Position numbers and translations under genes: made by a program
The notes under the pieces: model-generated
What the model saw: only the letters and a program-made list of their open reading frames with translations
The model's database searches: none
What the model was told of the DNA's origin: nothing
NCBI RefSeq assembly: GCF_007754155.1
Contig: NZ_CP037423.1
Location: 8,614,938-8,678,937 of the forward strand
Direction of reading: 5' to 3'
DNA length: 64,000 nucleotides
DNA from: Stieleria neptunia
Lineage (GTDB): Bacteria > Planctomycetota > Planctomycetia > Pirellulales > Pirellulaceae
Part shown: piece after piece, positions 42,368 to 51,706 of the stretch
How positions within the stretch are numbered: the stretch's first letter is position 1
How the letters are laid out: the number at the start of each line of letters is the position of its first letter

Positions 42368-43594
42368 ATGAGTTCCAACGTTTCCTCGATCAATCATCCA
42401 TCGTCCCGCCCGGGGATCCCGATCCCGGCGGTCAACGCCCCCTTGGTCCTCGACTCGCAAGTTCGCGTCGAACGCCGCCAGGATGTCCCTCCGGGCAAGA
42501 TCATGATCGTGGATGACGAGATCGCCAACGTGATGATCGCCAAGAAAATCCTGTCCCAGGCCGGGCACAGCGATTTCGAAACCACCACCGACTCGACGGT
42601 CGCGATGAATTTGATTCACACGCGCGAGCCCGATGTCGTCTTGCTGGACATCAACATGCCGCACGTCGACGGGATTTCGATCTTGTCGCAGATCCGCAGT
42701 GTCGAAAAATTCAAACGCCTGCCCGTGTTGATCTTGACCGCGAACACTCACAGTGAAGTCAAATTGCGCTGCCTGGAACTCGGCGCGACGGACTTTTTGA
42801 TCAAGCCGATCGACCCGATGGAACTTGCACCGCGGGTTCGCAACGCGCTGCAAAGCAAGATGTACCATGACCAGCTGTTTTACCACGCCGCAGAACTGGA
42901 AAAGATCGTGTTGCGACGCACGAAGGAACTGGAAAAATCGCGTCGTGAAGTGATCTACTCTCTGGCCCGTGCCGCGGAACTGCGCGACAACGACACCGGC
43001 AACCACGTCATCCGCGTGGGTCGCTACGCCGGCGTGATCGCCCGAAACCTGGGTCTGCCGGAACGCTTCGTCGACGACCTCGAACTGGCCGCCCAACTTC
43101 ATGACGTCGGCAAAATCGCGATCCCCGACGCCATCTTGCTCAAGCCCGGCAAACTGGAACCGGAGGAGTACGAAATCATCAAAGGGCACGTCAAACACGG
43201 GCGTCAGATCATCAAGCCCTTCGCCGCCCACGACGCCGCGACGATGCGCAGCCACGTGCAAACCGGCTCCGAAATCCTCTCCGATGGGACCTCGCTGATG
43301 CGTTTGGCGGCCAGCATCGCACAAACCCATCACGAGAAGGTGGACGGAACGGGTTACCCGATCGGACTGGCCGGTGATGACATCCCGATCGAAGGCCGGA
43401 TCACCGCGGTGGCAGACGTCTTTGACGCCCTGTCTTCCGAACGGCCCTACAAGAAAGCGATGCCGCGTGAAAAATGCTTCTCGATTCTTGAGGAAGGCCG
43501 CGGAACCCACTTCGATTCCGACGTGCTGGACGCGTTTTTCGCCGGCGCGGCCGATATCGTTCGCATCCAGGTCGAATTCGCCGACTACGCCTGA
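42368..43594 (+). CDS. Response regulator with HD-GYP domain
   Basis: A 408-residue signalling protein. The receiver domain (about residues 44-165) carries acidic residues in IMIVDDE, phospho-acceptor Asp94 in VVLLDINMPHVDG and Lys in FLIKPIDP. The HD-GYP domain (about 195-400) has His245-Asp246 in AAQLHDVGKIAIPD and the GYP motif in HHEKVDGTGYPIGL. The predicted activity is hydrolysis of cyclic di-GMP. No histidine kinase is adjacent, so the input is unknown. A 48-bp repeat array follows. Confidence 0.96.
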   Translation: MSSNVSSINHPSSRPGIPIPAVNAPLVLDSQVRVERRQDVPPGKIMIVDDEIANVMIAKKILSQAGHSDFETTTDSTVAMNLIHTREPDVVLLDINMPHVDGISILSQIRSVEKFKRLPVLILTANTHSEVKLRCLELGATDFLIKPIDPMELAPRVRNALQSKMYHDQLFYHAAELEKIVLRRTKELEKSRREVIYSLARAAELRDNDTGNHVIRVGRYAGVIARNLGLPERFVDDLELAAQLHDVGKIAIPDAILLKPGKLEPEEYEIIKGHVKHGRQIIKPFAAHDAATMRSHVQTGSEILSDGTSLMRLAASIAQTHHEKVDGTGYPIGLAGDDIPIEGRITAVADVFDALSSERPYKKAMPREKCFSILEEGRGTHFDSDVLDAFFAGAADIVRIQVEFADYA

Positions 43595-43735
43595 CCGCAG
43601 GTGCGGCACTCCGCCTGAGGGACCGTCCCGCATAGAAACGACACCAAACGCGACGAACGACCAACGATCGCGTCGATTGGGTGTGATGCGGTCAGCGGTC
43701 GTTGGACGACGTCCTTTCCAGGTCGTCGGGGCGAG

Positions 43736-43945
43736 CCCTACCGACGACGGCCCGGAAGGGCCGTCGTACCCGGGAAAGGTGAACCCTACCGAAGACGGCC
43801 CGGAAGGGCCATCGTACCCGGGAAAGGTGAACCCTACCGAAGACGGCCCGGAAGGGCCATCGTACCCGGGAAAGGCGAGCCCTACCGACGACGGCCCGGA
43901 AGGGCCGTCGTACCCGGGAAAGAAGGGTTCTCCGGATGACGGTCC
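43736..43945. repeat. 48-bp tandem repeat with GGAA-loop hairpins
   Basis: Four units of 48 bp starting near 43741, 43789, 43837 and 43885, plus a decayed fifth. Each has GACGGCCCGGAAGGGCC(G/A)TC, an 8-bp stem closed by GGAA. The same palindrome is at 25260-25515. The unit length is a multiple of three, so open frames run through both strands, but no start or family supports a protein. Confidence 0.92.
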
Positions 43946-44172
43946 GGAAGCGGCATTGTCTGCGCGCAAGGCGTTGCCTGAAGCGGGACGGCCCCGTGAG
44001 ATCGGTTATCGATTCCGTGAGATCTGTTCCCAATTCAGGCGTGTCGGCGGCGCGCCCGTCGTGTTCCATGTTATTCTCTTGGACTTCGTTCCAAGCTGTT
44101 GCATTCTCGCCCGCGTAGAATCACAGCGGATGGAATCACAGCAGTGGACACGTTTAGAGAACATCAGCAGCG
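43946..44172. other. Leader of Gfo/Idh/MocA oxidoreductase gene
   Basis: About 230 bp between the repeat array and the oxidoreductase start. No separate gene was recognised. Confidence 0.35.
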
Positions 44173-45285
44173 ATGACAAGTGCGCAGTGTCGTTGGGGAA
44201 TCCTCAGCTCGGCGAATATCGCGAGGAAGAACTGGAAAGCGATCGGATTGAGCGGCAACGGAATCGTCCGCGGCGTTTCCAGCCGATCGGCCGACAGGGC
44301 CCGTCAATTCATCGACGATTGTCAGCGTGAAGCCCCCTTCGAGGTCGTCCCCGAGGCGTTTGATGGCCACGAGGCTTTGTTGGCCTGTGCCGACATCGAC
44401 GCCGTCTACGTCCCCATGCCGACCGGCAGCCGAAAGGAATGGGTGATCGCGGCCGCGGAAGCCAAGAAACACGTGCTGATCGAAAAACCGGTCGCCGTCA
44501 ACGCCGCCGACGCTGAAGCGATGCGCGACGCCTGTGACGCCAACGGCGTTCAATTGATGGACGGGGTGATGTTCGACCACGGCAAACGGATCCACGCCGT
44601 CAGCGAACGAGTTCGATCGGCGGCGTTGGGCCAACTCCGACGCATTCAAACCCACTTTTCCTTCACCGGCGATTCGGAATTCCAATCCGCCAACATTCGC
44701 ACCGACAGCGTCCTGGAACCTCACGGGTGTCTGGGAGACCTGGGCTGGTACTGCATTCGGTTCATCCTCTGGGCGAGCGGCTTTCGCGATCCCCTGGAAG
44801 TCTCCGGACGCACCCTGACCCCGCTCTCACGCGACGGATCCGACGATTGGGTGCCGGGCGAATTTGCCGGCGAACTGGTTTTCGACGGCGGACTGACGGC
44901 GGGTTTCTTTTGCTCGTTCTGCACCGCCAACCAGCAACTCGCGACCCTCTCGGGTGATTCCGGATACCTGACGATCGACGACTTCGTGTTGCCGCTCTAC
45001 GACTCCAAGACCGAGTACCAGATCCATCGACACGAATTGCAGATCGACAACTGCCAATGGAATTTCCGTCGCCGCAGCGAAACGTTTCAGTGCGATGAAT
45101 ACCACAGCGGTGAATCCAACGCGCAAGAAGTCGAGATGATGCGGACGTTCAATCAGATCGCCATTTCCGGCACGCTCGATCGCGGCCTGGCTGACCGCGC
45201 GGTGCAAACCCAACGGATTCTCGACGCGTGTCGGCGGAGCGATTCGATGGGCGGACAACGGATCCCGCTCCGCGAGCCCAGCTGA
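44173..45285 (+). CDS. Gfo/Idh/MocA-family oxidoreductase
   Basis: A 370-residue NAD(P)-dependent dehydrogenase. The N-terminal Rossmann part reads CRWGILSSANIARKNW, then DIDAVYVPMPTGSRKEW and the catalytic-lysine motif HVLIEKPVAVNAADAE. The C-terminal domain has EPHGCLGDLGWYCIRF. The substrate is probably a sugar or cyclitol. It lies 19 bp before a sodium:solute symporter gene, which suggests uptake and oxidation of the same compound. Confidence 0.93.
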   Translation: MTSAQCRWGILSSANIARKNWKAIGLSGNGIVRGVSSRSADRARQFIDDCQREAPFEVVPEAFDGHEALLACADIDAVYVPMPTGSRKEWVIAAAEAKKHVLIEKPVAVNAADAEAMRDACDANGVQLMDGVMFDHGKRIHAVSERVRSAALGQLRRIQTHFSFTGDSEFQSANIRTDSVLEPHGCLGDLGWYCIRFILWASGFRDPLEVSGRTLTPLSRDGSDDWVPGEFAGELVFDGGLTAGFFCSFCTANQQLATLSGDSGYLTIDDFVLPLYDSKTEYQIHRHELQIDNCQWNFRRRSETFQCDEYHSGESNAQEVEMMRTFNQIAISGTLDRGLADRAVQTQRILDACRRSDSMGGQRIPLREPS

Positions 45286-45304
45286 CCCGCAAGACGCCCT
45301 CTCC

Positions 45305-46948
45305 ATGACGATTGCAACCTTTCTGTTTTTTACCGCACTGGTCGCGGTGGCGACCTGGTGGGTCACCCGCGGCGGTGGCGAATCGACCGACGAAAGTTAC
45401 TTTTTGGCTGGCCGATCGCTGACCGGTGTTTTCATCGCCGGTTCGCTGTTGCTGACGAATCTATCGACCGAACAGCTGATCGGGCTCAACGCGGCCGCCT
45501 TCACCGAGGGACTCTCCGTGATGGCCTGGGAGGTGGTGGCGGGGATCTCACTGGTCGCCCTGGCGCTCGTGTTTCTGCCCCGCTATTTGAAATCCGGAAT
45601 CGCAACGATCCCACAGTTCTTCGAAGCGCGCTACGGCGGTGGCGTGCGAACGTTGACGACCTTCCTGTTCGTCATCGCCTACATGCTGATCCTGTTGCCC
45701 TTCGTGCTCTACCTGGGCGCGAACGGATTGTCGGGGATGTTGGAATTGGAATCGCGTTTGAACCTGACGCAGCTCCAAACGATTTGGATGGTGATCATCT
45801 TCATCGCGGCGGTCGGCGGTGCCTATGCGATTTGGGGCGGCTTGAAAGCGGTCGCGGTCTCGGACACGTTCAACGGGGCGGGGTTGCTGATCGGCGGATT
45901 GATGATCACCTATTTCACACTCGCCAGAATCGCCGGGGAGGACGGCAGTTTGCTGTCGGCGTTTTCGCTGATCGCCGACCGTGACCCGGACGCCTTCCGA
46001 TCGCTGGGAACGGCCGACGAAGACGTTTCCTGGCCGACACTTTTTACGGGCGTCTTGCTGCTGAACTTTTTCTATTGGTCGACCAACCAACAGATCATCC
46101 AGCGGACGTTCGGCGCCAAAAACCTGGCCGAGGGCCAAAAGGGCGTCCTGTTGGCGGCGTTCTTCAAAATCCTGGCACCGCTGATCTTGGTGTTGCCGGG
46201 GATCGCGGCGGCGTACTTGGTCGCGACGAATCCCGAGTTCGCCGAACGCGTTGACGCGACGAGCGACGGGGCGGCCAATCGGGCCTACGGCACGTTGGTG
46301 GTCTCGGTCTTGCCCGAGTCGTTGGTGGGATTTTTTGCCGCCGTGGTCGTCGGTTCGATCTTGTCGACGTTCAATTCCGTGCTCAACAGCAGCGCGACCT
46401 TGTTTTCGCTGGACATTTACAAAAAATTCATTCGTCCCCAGGCCTCGACACACCGGGTCGTGCTCTCCGGCCAGCTCTGCAGCTTTGTCGTCGCCGTGTT
46501 TGCCGTGATCGCCGCCCCCACGTTTTTCCACGGCCGTGAAGGGGTGTTTGGGTTCTTTCAAAAACTCAACGGAATCTACTTCATCCCGATCCTGGCGATC
46601 ATGTTGGTCGGCCTGACCAACCGCACCGTCGACGGGATGTCCGCGATGATCACGCTGATCGTCGGCTTGACGGCGATGTCGATCGGCACGTTCTTGAGTG
46701 GCCAGAGCGAAACGGAAACGGGCTGGGTGATCGGAACGTTTGGCTCGGGGTATCACTTCATGGGCGTCGTCTTCTTGGGGCTGGTCGTGTTGCAGTTGGT
46801 CCTCGGCGCGGTGGGGTTCCGTCGCAGCACACCCTACGTCCAACAAGACGTGGGGGCGGTCGACCTGACTCCCTGGAAAGCCGCTCCCTACGTCGGCGGC
46901 GGGCTGATCCTGCTGGCCGTTTCGCTCTATGTGGTCTTTGCGATCTGA
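45305..46948 (+). CDS. Sodium:solute symporter family transporter
   Basis: A 547-residue inner-membrane transporter with about 13-14 hydrophobic segments. The N-terminal DESYFLAGRSLTGVFIAGSLLLTNLSTEQ and the core AIWGGLKAVAVSDTFNGAGLL and VVGSILSTFNSVLNSSATLFS are typical of the SSS family. It is predicted to take up a sugar, cyclitol or sialic-acid-like solute with Na+. It pairs with the oxidoreductase gene just upstream. Confidence 0.93.
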   Translation: MTIATFLFFTALVAVATWWVTRGGGESTDESYFLAGRSLTGVFIAGSLLLTNLSTEQLIGLNAAAFTEGLSVMAWEVVAGISLVALALVFLPRYLKSGIATIPQFFEARYGGGVRTLTTFLFVIAYMLILLPFVLYLGANGLSGMLELESRLNLTQLQTIWMVIIFIAAVGGAYAIWGGLKAVAVSDTFNGAGLLIGGLMITYFTLARIAGEDGSLLSAFSLIADRDPDAFRSLGTADEDVSWPTLFTGVLLLNFFYWSTNQQIIQRTFGAKNLAEGQKGVLLAAFFKILAPLILVLPGIAAAYLVATNPEFAERVDATSDGAANRAYGTLVVSVLPESLVGFFAAVVVGSILSTFNSVLNSSATLFSLDIYKKFIRPQASTHRVVLSGQLCSFVVAVFAVIAAPTFFHGREGVFGFFQKLNGIYFIPILAIMLVGLTNRTVDGMSAMITLIVGLTAMSIGTFLSGQSETETGWVIGTFGSGYHFMGVVFLGLVVLQLVLGAVGFRRSTPYVQQDVGAVDLTPWKAAPYVGGGLILLAVSLYVVFAI

Positions 46949-47013
46949 TCGCAGGCGGGCGATCGCGGCGGGCGACGGACCTGAGCGACGACCAAGGGGT
47001 TTCGTCGCGCTCT

Positions 47014-47292
47014 CCCCTGGGCATCGGTGCGAAGCATGTTTTAGCGGTAGGACGCGAGCGGGCTGTCGATTGAGTCGGGATCTGCTGAGTCAATGGTGAG
47101 CCGCTGGCCGTAAGGCCTCGGGCAGCGTCGCAGTGCCCGGCCGCTGACGCGGCGCGCGGCTCACAAAAACGACAGCCCGCGAGCCCTCCGGTAGGTTGGC
47201 AGCGATGAGGAACCGGAGGGCTGGCGCCCTGCCGCTAACTCCACGTAAAACACAGAAAAGAGATGCTTCACAGCGCTCCCCCTGGGCATCGG
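47014..47292. repeat. Compound palindromic element with 14-bp direct repeats
   Basis: The element 47028-47278 contains nested arms: GCGAAGCAT against ATGCTTCACAGCG, TTAGCGGTAGGACGCGAG against CCCTGCCGCTAA, and GTGAGCCGC against GCGGCTCAC. It is flanked by perfect direct repeats CCCCTGGGCATCGG at 47014-47027 and 47279-47292. It follows the symporter gene. The direct repeats may be a target duplication. Confidence 0.85.
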
Positions 47293-47683
47293 AACCTGCA
47301 CGTCTCTTGCATGTCAGAGGTTCCTGGGGCGGCGCAACCATCGCAAAGGCTCGGTTTGCTTGCCCCGGGCGATGGAGCTGCATGCCCTTGGGGCCAAAAG
47401 CGACTTGCCCACACGCCGAGGCGGCAAAGGGAAGTCAGCACGCCCAGGACGACGCATTGCGGGGACGCGATGTGCGCAAACGCCACGACTCAACTTCTTC
47501 TGGCGCACAACTGGATTTTGCCTCCAGTGTTTCGACCGAGTCGTTTATACTGCGGCTGAAATTTGGCGGGGCTTTGCCACCAATGAGAACCGAGGCAGAA
47601 AATCTGGGCCAAGAGGGCTGCCGAGAGGCGAATGAGCGATTTTTGCCGAGCAAATATCCGAGCATACTGCTAGCGTCATCGCG
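47293..47683. other. Upstream region of kinase-ATPase gene
   Basis: About 390 bp without a supported gene. A CCTGCACG...CATGTCAGAGG stretch follows the palindromic element, but no clear hairpin or promoter was identified. Confidence 0.35.
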
Positions 47684-50600
47684 ATGGATGCACCTCCAGA
47701 GAACCCTCCCGCAAATCCGTCTGACGAAACACACGGCCGCCCGTCGCGCAACGACGAAACGCGTTTATCCAACTCGCTTGAATCGAGTATGAGTTCGCCG
47801 CTGACGGCGGGCCAACGCTTTGGCGATTTCCGCATTCGCGAGCTGATCGGTCGCGGCAAGGCCGGATTTGTCTATTCGGCCGACGACTTATTGGCCAAGC
47901 GGCGTTGTGCACTGAAGTTGTTGTGCCGCATGTCGTCCCACGATCTGTATCGCAACAAGCTGGGCTTCCGTCGGATGTCTCCGTTTCGGCACCCCTGCCT
48001 GCTCCGCACGGACCGGATCGAGATCATCGAGAAGTACACCGTCTTGTCGATGGAAGAGATCGAGGGCGAGACCTTGTATTCGGCCGCGCTGCGGTTGAAA
48101 GAACTGCCTCCGCCGGAGGCCTATCGACGCCTTCATTCGCTGCTGCATGACTATGCCGTCGGATTGGCGATCATGCACTTCGGCGGCTTGGTGCATCGCG
48201 ATTTAAAACCGACGAACCTGATGGTCCGCAACAATGGGCACGGCGTGATCGTCGACTACGGCTTGGTGGCCAATTGCGATCCGGAAACGGACCCGTATGG
48301 GCTGCGTCCCTACATCGCGGGCACGCCGCGTTATTTTTCCCCCGAAGCATTGTGGGAACAAAGTTACACGCCGGCGGGCGATGTGTTCAGCCTGGGCTTG
48401 GTGATGCTGGATTGCCTGAACGAGATTTCCGGAAGCGACCGCTGGTTGCGTCAGGGTGATTTCGCGGACTGGGTGCGTGACGAAGACGAGCAGACGATTG
48501 CCGATGCCGTCTCGGGCATGGACGAAGACGTCCCACCGCTGCTTCGCATGGCCGTCGCCGGCATGCTGACTGCGGACCGCACCAAACGCCCGTCGTCACT
48601 TGAAATCGTCACGATGACGAAAACCGACGACAACCCGATCCGTCTGGTGACCACGCACCATCTGTTCGGCCGCGAACGGGAGCTGGAACAGTGTGAACAA
48701 TGGATCCGCGAGATCTATCGTGGCCGCACCGGGCGGCTGCACATCCACGGCGAAGCGGGTGCGGGCAAGACCCGTTTGCTGGATGAAATCGAGCGTCAAC
48801 TTCGACAGAACAATTGGGGGCAGGTGTTCCGGGTCAAATGCCGGTCACGTGAAAATCAGACGCTGCAGGTGTTGGACCAAATCGCCGATCAAATCGCCCA
48901 GCGTTACTCCCGTTCCGATCGCGACGCCTTGAGACTCGATCCGGTCAGCGCTTCGCTTCTGATCCATTCCTTTCCCCAGTTGCGTCACGTCATTTTCACA
49001 GACCTGGCCGAAACGCCCGGCTTGTTCTCGGCGGCCCCGGAACGACTGGATGCACTCTCGGCGGCGGCGCGGCTGAGCCGTGAACTGCGCAAAGTCGGCC
49101 CGTTGATTATCATCATCGATGACGCCCAGTGGTCCGACCACGACAGCGACACCGTCTGGGACGAGTTGCAAAAGGACACCGATGGCTCACTGGGAATCAT
49201 CACGTCCTCGCGAAAACCGGAAACCAATCAACGCCAGGCGGCCGACCAGTGCGTTCACATCGGCCCACTGCCGCCCGATGCGGCGTTGTCGTTCTTGCAA
49301 ACCGCGGCGACGCGATGGGAAGCCAACATCAACCCCGCAGGCCTGCAGGAACTGGTCGACATCTCACGCTGCAACGCCTTTCGGTTGCAAGAACTCGCCG
49401 AAGAGTTTCGTCCCGAAGGGATGCTGCATCAGGTTGAAGAATCCAATGACGCCTCGATCTCAAACCTGGGTGATGTCGATCGATTTTGGCGTGCCCGGTT
49501 TGACCGCTTGAGCGACGATGCCAAAAAGATCCTGGCGTTCATCGTGACCGCGGCGGCCCCGGTTTCGATCAGCCAGTTGGCCGAATTGAGCGGACAAGGC
49601 GAACAGGTCGATGTGTCCGTGTTTGAATTGGTCAACCAACGCCTGGTCAATGACGACGCCACGGGCAAAGAATGCATCACCGTGGTGCATGACAAAATCG
49701 CCGATGGTCTGATCGAAAACCTGGACACCACGGAACTGCATCAAGCCCACCTCGCCTGGGCGGACCTGTTATCCAAACTCAATCGACCGCGTGATTTTGC
49801 CGCCCGCATTGCCGGGCATTATTATGCCGCCGACCAGGACGGCCGGGCGTTGCCATTTGCGATCATGGCCGCCGAGAACGCCGACCGCGCCTTTGCCAAG
49901 TCGGAGGCGGGCGAATGGCACGAAAAAGTGCTCCACCAGGTCACCGGGGATGCCCGCGAGAAACACTTGCGTGATGCCGCCCGGTGTTTCCACGAAGCCG
50001 ATTTGCCGGAGCGGGCGGCCCACTACTATCTCGAGCTCTCCGAAGGGGCGACCGACACGCTCGAACGCCTGCGGTTTCAAACCCTGGCGCTGCAACTGCT
50101 GCTGCGAAGTGGACAGATGGATCGCGCCCGACCCCTGTTGGCCGACTTGGCGGGGAAGTTTTCCATCGGGTTCGCCCCGGACGTCGGGGAGTACTCGCTC
50201 GCCGAGGTCCGCTCGCAACTTGCCCGATTGGCCGGCCAACTGAGCGACGTCAGTGACCTCGATTTGAACCCTCCGAAAACGCCGTCTTCGGACGAACGAG
50301 AAGCCCCCGGTGACGTCCCACCGCATCACGATTGCGTCGCAGCGTGCGAACTACATTTCTGTAGCGAAATCAGTCGTTCGATGGCGATGCTGGACTTTCG
50401 AGGCACCTTGCAATTGGTGCTCCACGGTGCCAACCGGGCCCTGGAACATGGAACAACAACCGAGCGAATTCATTTCGCCGCGATGGCACATATCTGGACC
50501 TCGCTGGTTTCCGCCGACCAGAGCCACGTTCAAGTTCAAAGCCGTGCGTCGCTTGACTCTCTGCTGGCGAGTCTGAGCGATCAACCGGCGAGCAAGATCA

Positions 50601-51514
50601 CCGCGGAGATCCGTTCCGGGATCGCATTCACCGAGTCCCTGGCGATGCGATGGAGCGTCGTCCCCGATGCCGTCGACTCCTGCGTGCTCGACTTCACCGC
50701 CGAGTCCATCCCCTTGCGATTCGAAATCGCACACACGCGATGGTTACGTCTGTGGGCCGACTGGCACCTCGGACGCTGGAGTGAAATGCGGTCGATGGCC
50801 CATGAAATGGTCGACGATGCCAAACGCCGCAACGATTCCTACCAACAGCTGGTCGCCACGATCGGCTACGGTGGAAATGCGTTTCTCATGTCCGACAGCG
50901 TCGCCGAGTGTCAACAGCTTTGCCGAGACAACCTTCGCATCATGACGGACACCGGAACCGTCGAGCTGATCGATTTTTTCCAGTGGATGCAATCCGTCCA
51001 GCAGTCGCTCTACCTCGGCGATTTCGACGTCGCGTCGCGCCAGGTGATCGAGATGCGACGGTCCATCGACAAGTCGTTGATCCGACGGATCTTGCTGGTC
51101 CAAGTTTCCTTGGATTACTTCACGGCGTTGGTTTCGCTACACCTGCGCGGCCGGTCATCTGCTGACCCGCTGACCGACCCCGCGGTCGTTGAAGGCTGCA
51201 TCGATCGACTGGACAACCAAACCTCCGACTACGGACGGATGCTGGCCGCACTGATCAGCGGAATCCATCAACGCCAGAGCGACGAACGGGAACAGGCGAT
51301 CGAGGCATTCCAGCGAGCGGCAGAATTGGCCAGCCGACACGGGATGTTTCCCTACCAGCTGGCGGCCGAAGACGGCTTGCTGAACTGCGTCAAACCCGAA
51401 GCGGATGCCGATTCACTGTGTCAGCAGATGCTCAATCAGCGGATTGAACATCCCGAAAAACTGGAACGCCTCTACACGGTCGCCCCACCGCGAAACGCTG
51501 TCAAGCATGGTTAG
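47684..51514 (+). CDS. Serine/threonine kinase-AAA ATPase regulatory protein
   Basis: A 1276-residue multidomain protein. Residues about 46-310 form a Hanks-type kinase: glycine loop GRGKAGFV, Lys78 in CALKLL, HRDLKPTN with Asp173, and DYG (191-193) in place of DFG. From about 328 it is an AAA/STAND-type ATPase with Walker A GEAGAGKT (356-363) and Walker B LIIIIDDAQWSD. The long C-terminus is helical and probably TPR-like. The plan is that of MalT/AfsR-like ATPase regulators joined to a kinase. No DNA-binding domain was recognised. Its last codons and TAG stop lie within a dispersed repeat. Confidence 0.9.
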   Translation: MDAPPENPPANPSDETHGRPSRNDETRLSNSLESSMSSPLTAGQRFGDFRIRELIGRGKAGFVYSADDLLAKRRCALKLLCRMSSHDLYRNKLGFRRMSPFRHPCLLRTDRIEIIEKYTVLSMEEIEGETLYSAALRLKELPPPEAYRRLHSLLHDYAVGLAIMHFGGLVHRDLKPTNLMVRNNGHGVIVDYGLVANCDPETDPYGLRPYIAGTPRYFSPEALWEQSYTPAGDVFSLGLVMLDCLNEISGSDRWLRQGDFADWVRDEDEQTIADAVSGMDEDVPPLLRMAVAGMLTADRTKRPSSLEIVTMTKTDDNPIRLVTTHHLFGRERELEQCEQWIREIYRGRTGRLHIHGEAGAGKTRLLDEIERQLRQNNWGQVFRVKCRSRENQTLQVLDQIADQIAQRYSRSDRDALRLDPVSASLLIHSFPQLRHVIFTDLAETPGLFSAAPERLDALSAAARLSRELRKVGPLIIIIDDAQWSDHDSDTVWDELQKDTDGSLGIITSSRKPETNQRQAADQCVHIGPLPPDAALSFLQTAATRWEANINPAGLQELVDISRCNAFRLQELAEEFRPEGMLHQVEESNDASISNLGDVDRFWRARFDRLSDDAKKILAFIVTAAAPVSISQLAELSGQGEQVDVSVFELVNQRLVNDDATGKECITVVHDKIADGLIENLDTTELHQAHLAWADLLSKLNRPRDFAARIAGHYYAADQDGRALPFAIMAAENADRAFAKSEAGEWHEKVLHQVTGDAREKHLRDAARCFHEADLPERAAHYYLELSEGATDTLERLRFQTLALQLLLRSGQMDRARPLLADLAGKFSIGFAPDVGEYSLAEVRSQLARLAGQLSDVSDLDLNPPKTPSSDEREAPGDVPPHHDCVAACELHFCSEISRSMAMLDFRGTLQLVLHGANRALEHGTTTERIHFAAMAHIWTSLVSADQSHVQVQSRASLDSLLASLSDQPASKITAEIRSGIAFTESLAMRWSVVPDAVDSCVLDFTAESIPLRFEIAHTRWLRLWADWHLGRWSEMRSMAHEMVDDAKRRNDSYQQLVATIGYGGNAFLMSDSVAECQQLCRDNLRIMTDTGTVELIDFFQWMQSVQQSLYLGDFDVASRQVIEMRRSIDKSLIRRILLVQVSLDYFTALVSLHLRGRSSADPLTDPAVVEGCIDRLDNQTSDYGRMLAALISGIHQRQSDEREQAIEAFQRAAELASRHGMFPYQLAAEDGLLNCVKPEADADSLCQQMLNQRIEHPEKLERLYTVAPPRNAVKHG

Positions 51515-51537
51515 CGGCAGCCCGCAAGCCCTCCGGT
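51494..51537. repeat. Half palindrome at kinase gene stop
   Basis: AACGCTGTCAAGCATGGTTAGC and the following CCCGCAAGCCCTCCGGT match one arm of the 30293-30427 palindrome, with several substitutions. The kinase stop codon (51512-51514) lies inside it. Confidence 0.8.
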
Positions 51538-51706
51538 CTGTCACGGTGTTCGTGAAACGCGATCAAGCGATCGCATCGGATGTCGGTGATCCCTTGGCAA
51601 GATTGCATCGCATCAAACCATAGCGACCTACACTTTCTAGGCGATCGACGAGTCACCCGGTCTGAACGCATTCTCCCGCCCCCAACCTCCGCCACGTTTC
51701 GCACCC

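Noticed and set aside
43736..43945. CRISPR-like array
   Set aside because: The 48-bp units are contiguous and identical throughout, with no variable spacers.
42095..43969. 624-codon minus-strand frame
   Set aside because: It is antisense to the HD-GYP gene and runs through the 48-bp repeats only because their length is a multiple of three.
43374..44330. 318-codon frame with DGPEGPSYPGK repeats
   Set aside because: It overlaps two real genes in other frames. The repeats are hairpin DNA rather than a protein family.
45548..46846. 432-codon minus-strand frame
   Set aside because: Shadow of the sodium:solute symporter. Composition is His/Gln/Arg-rich and without motifs.
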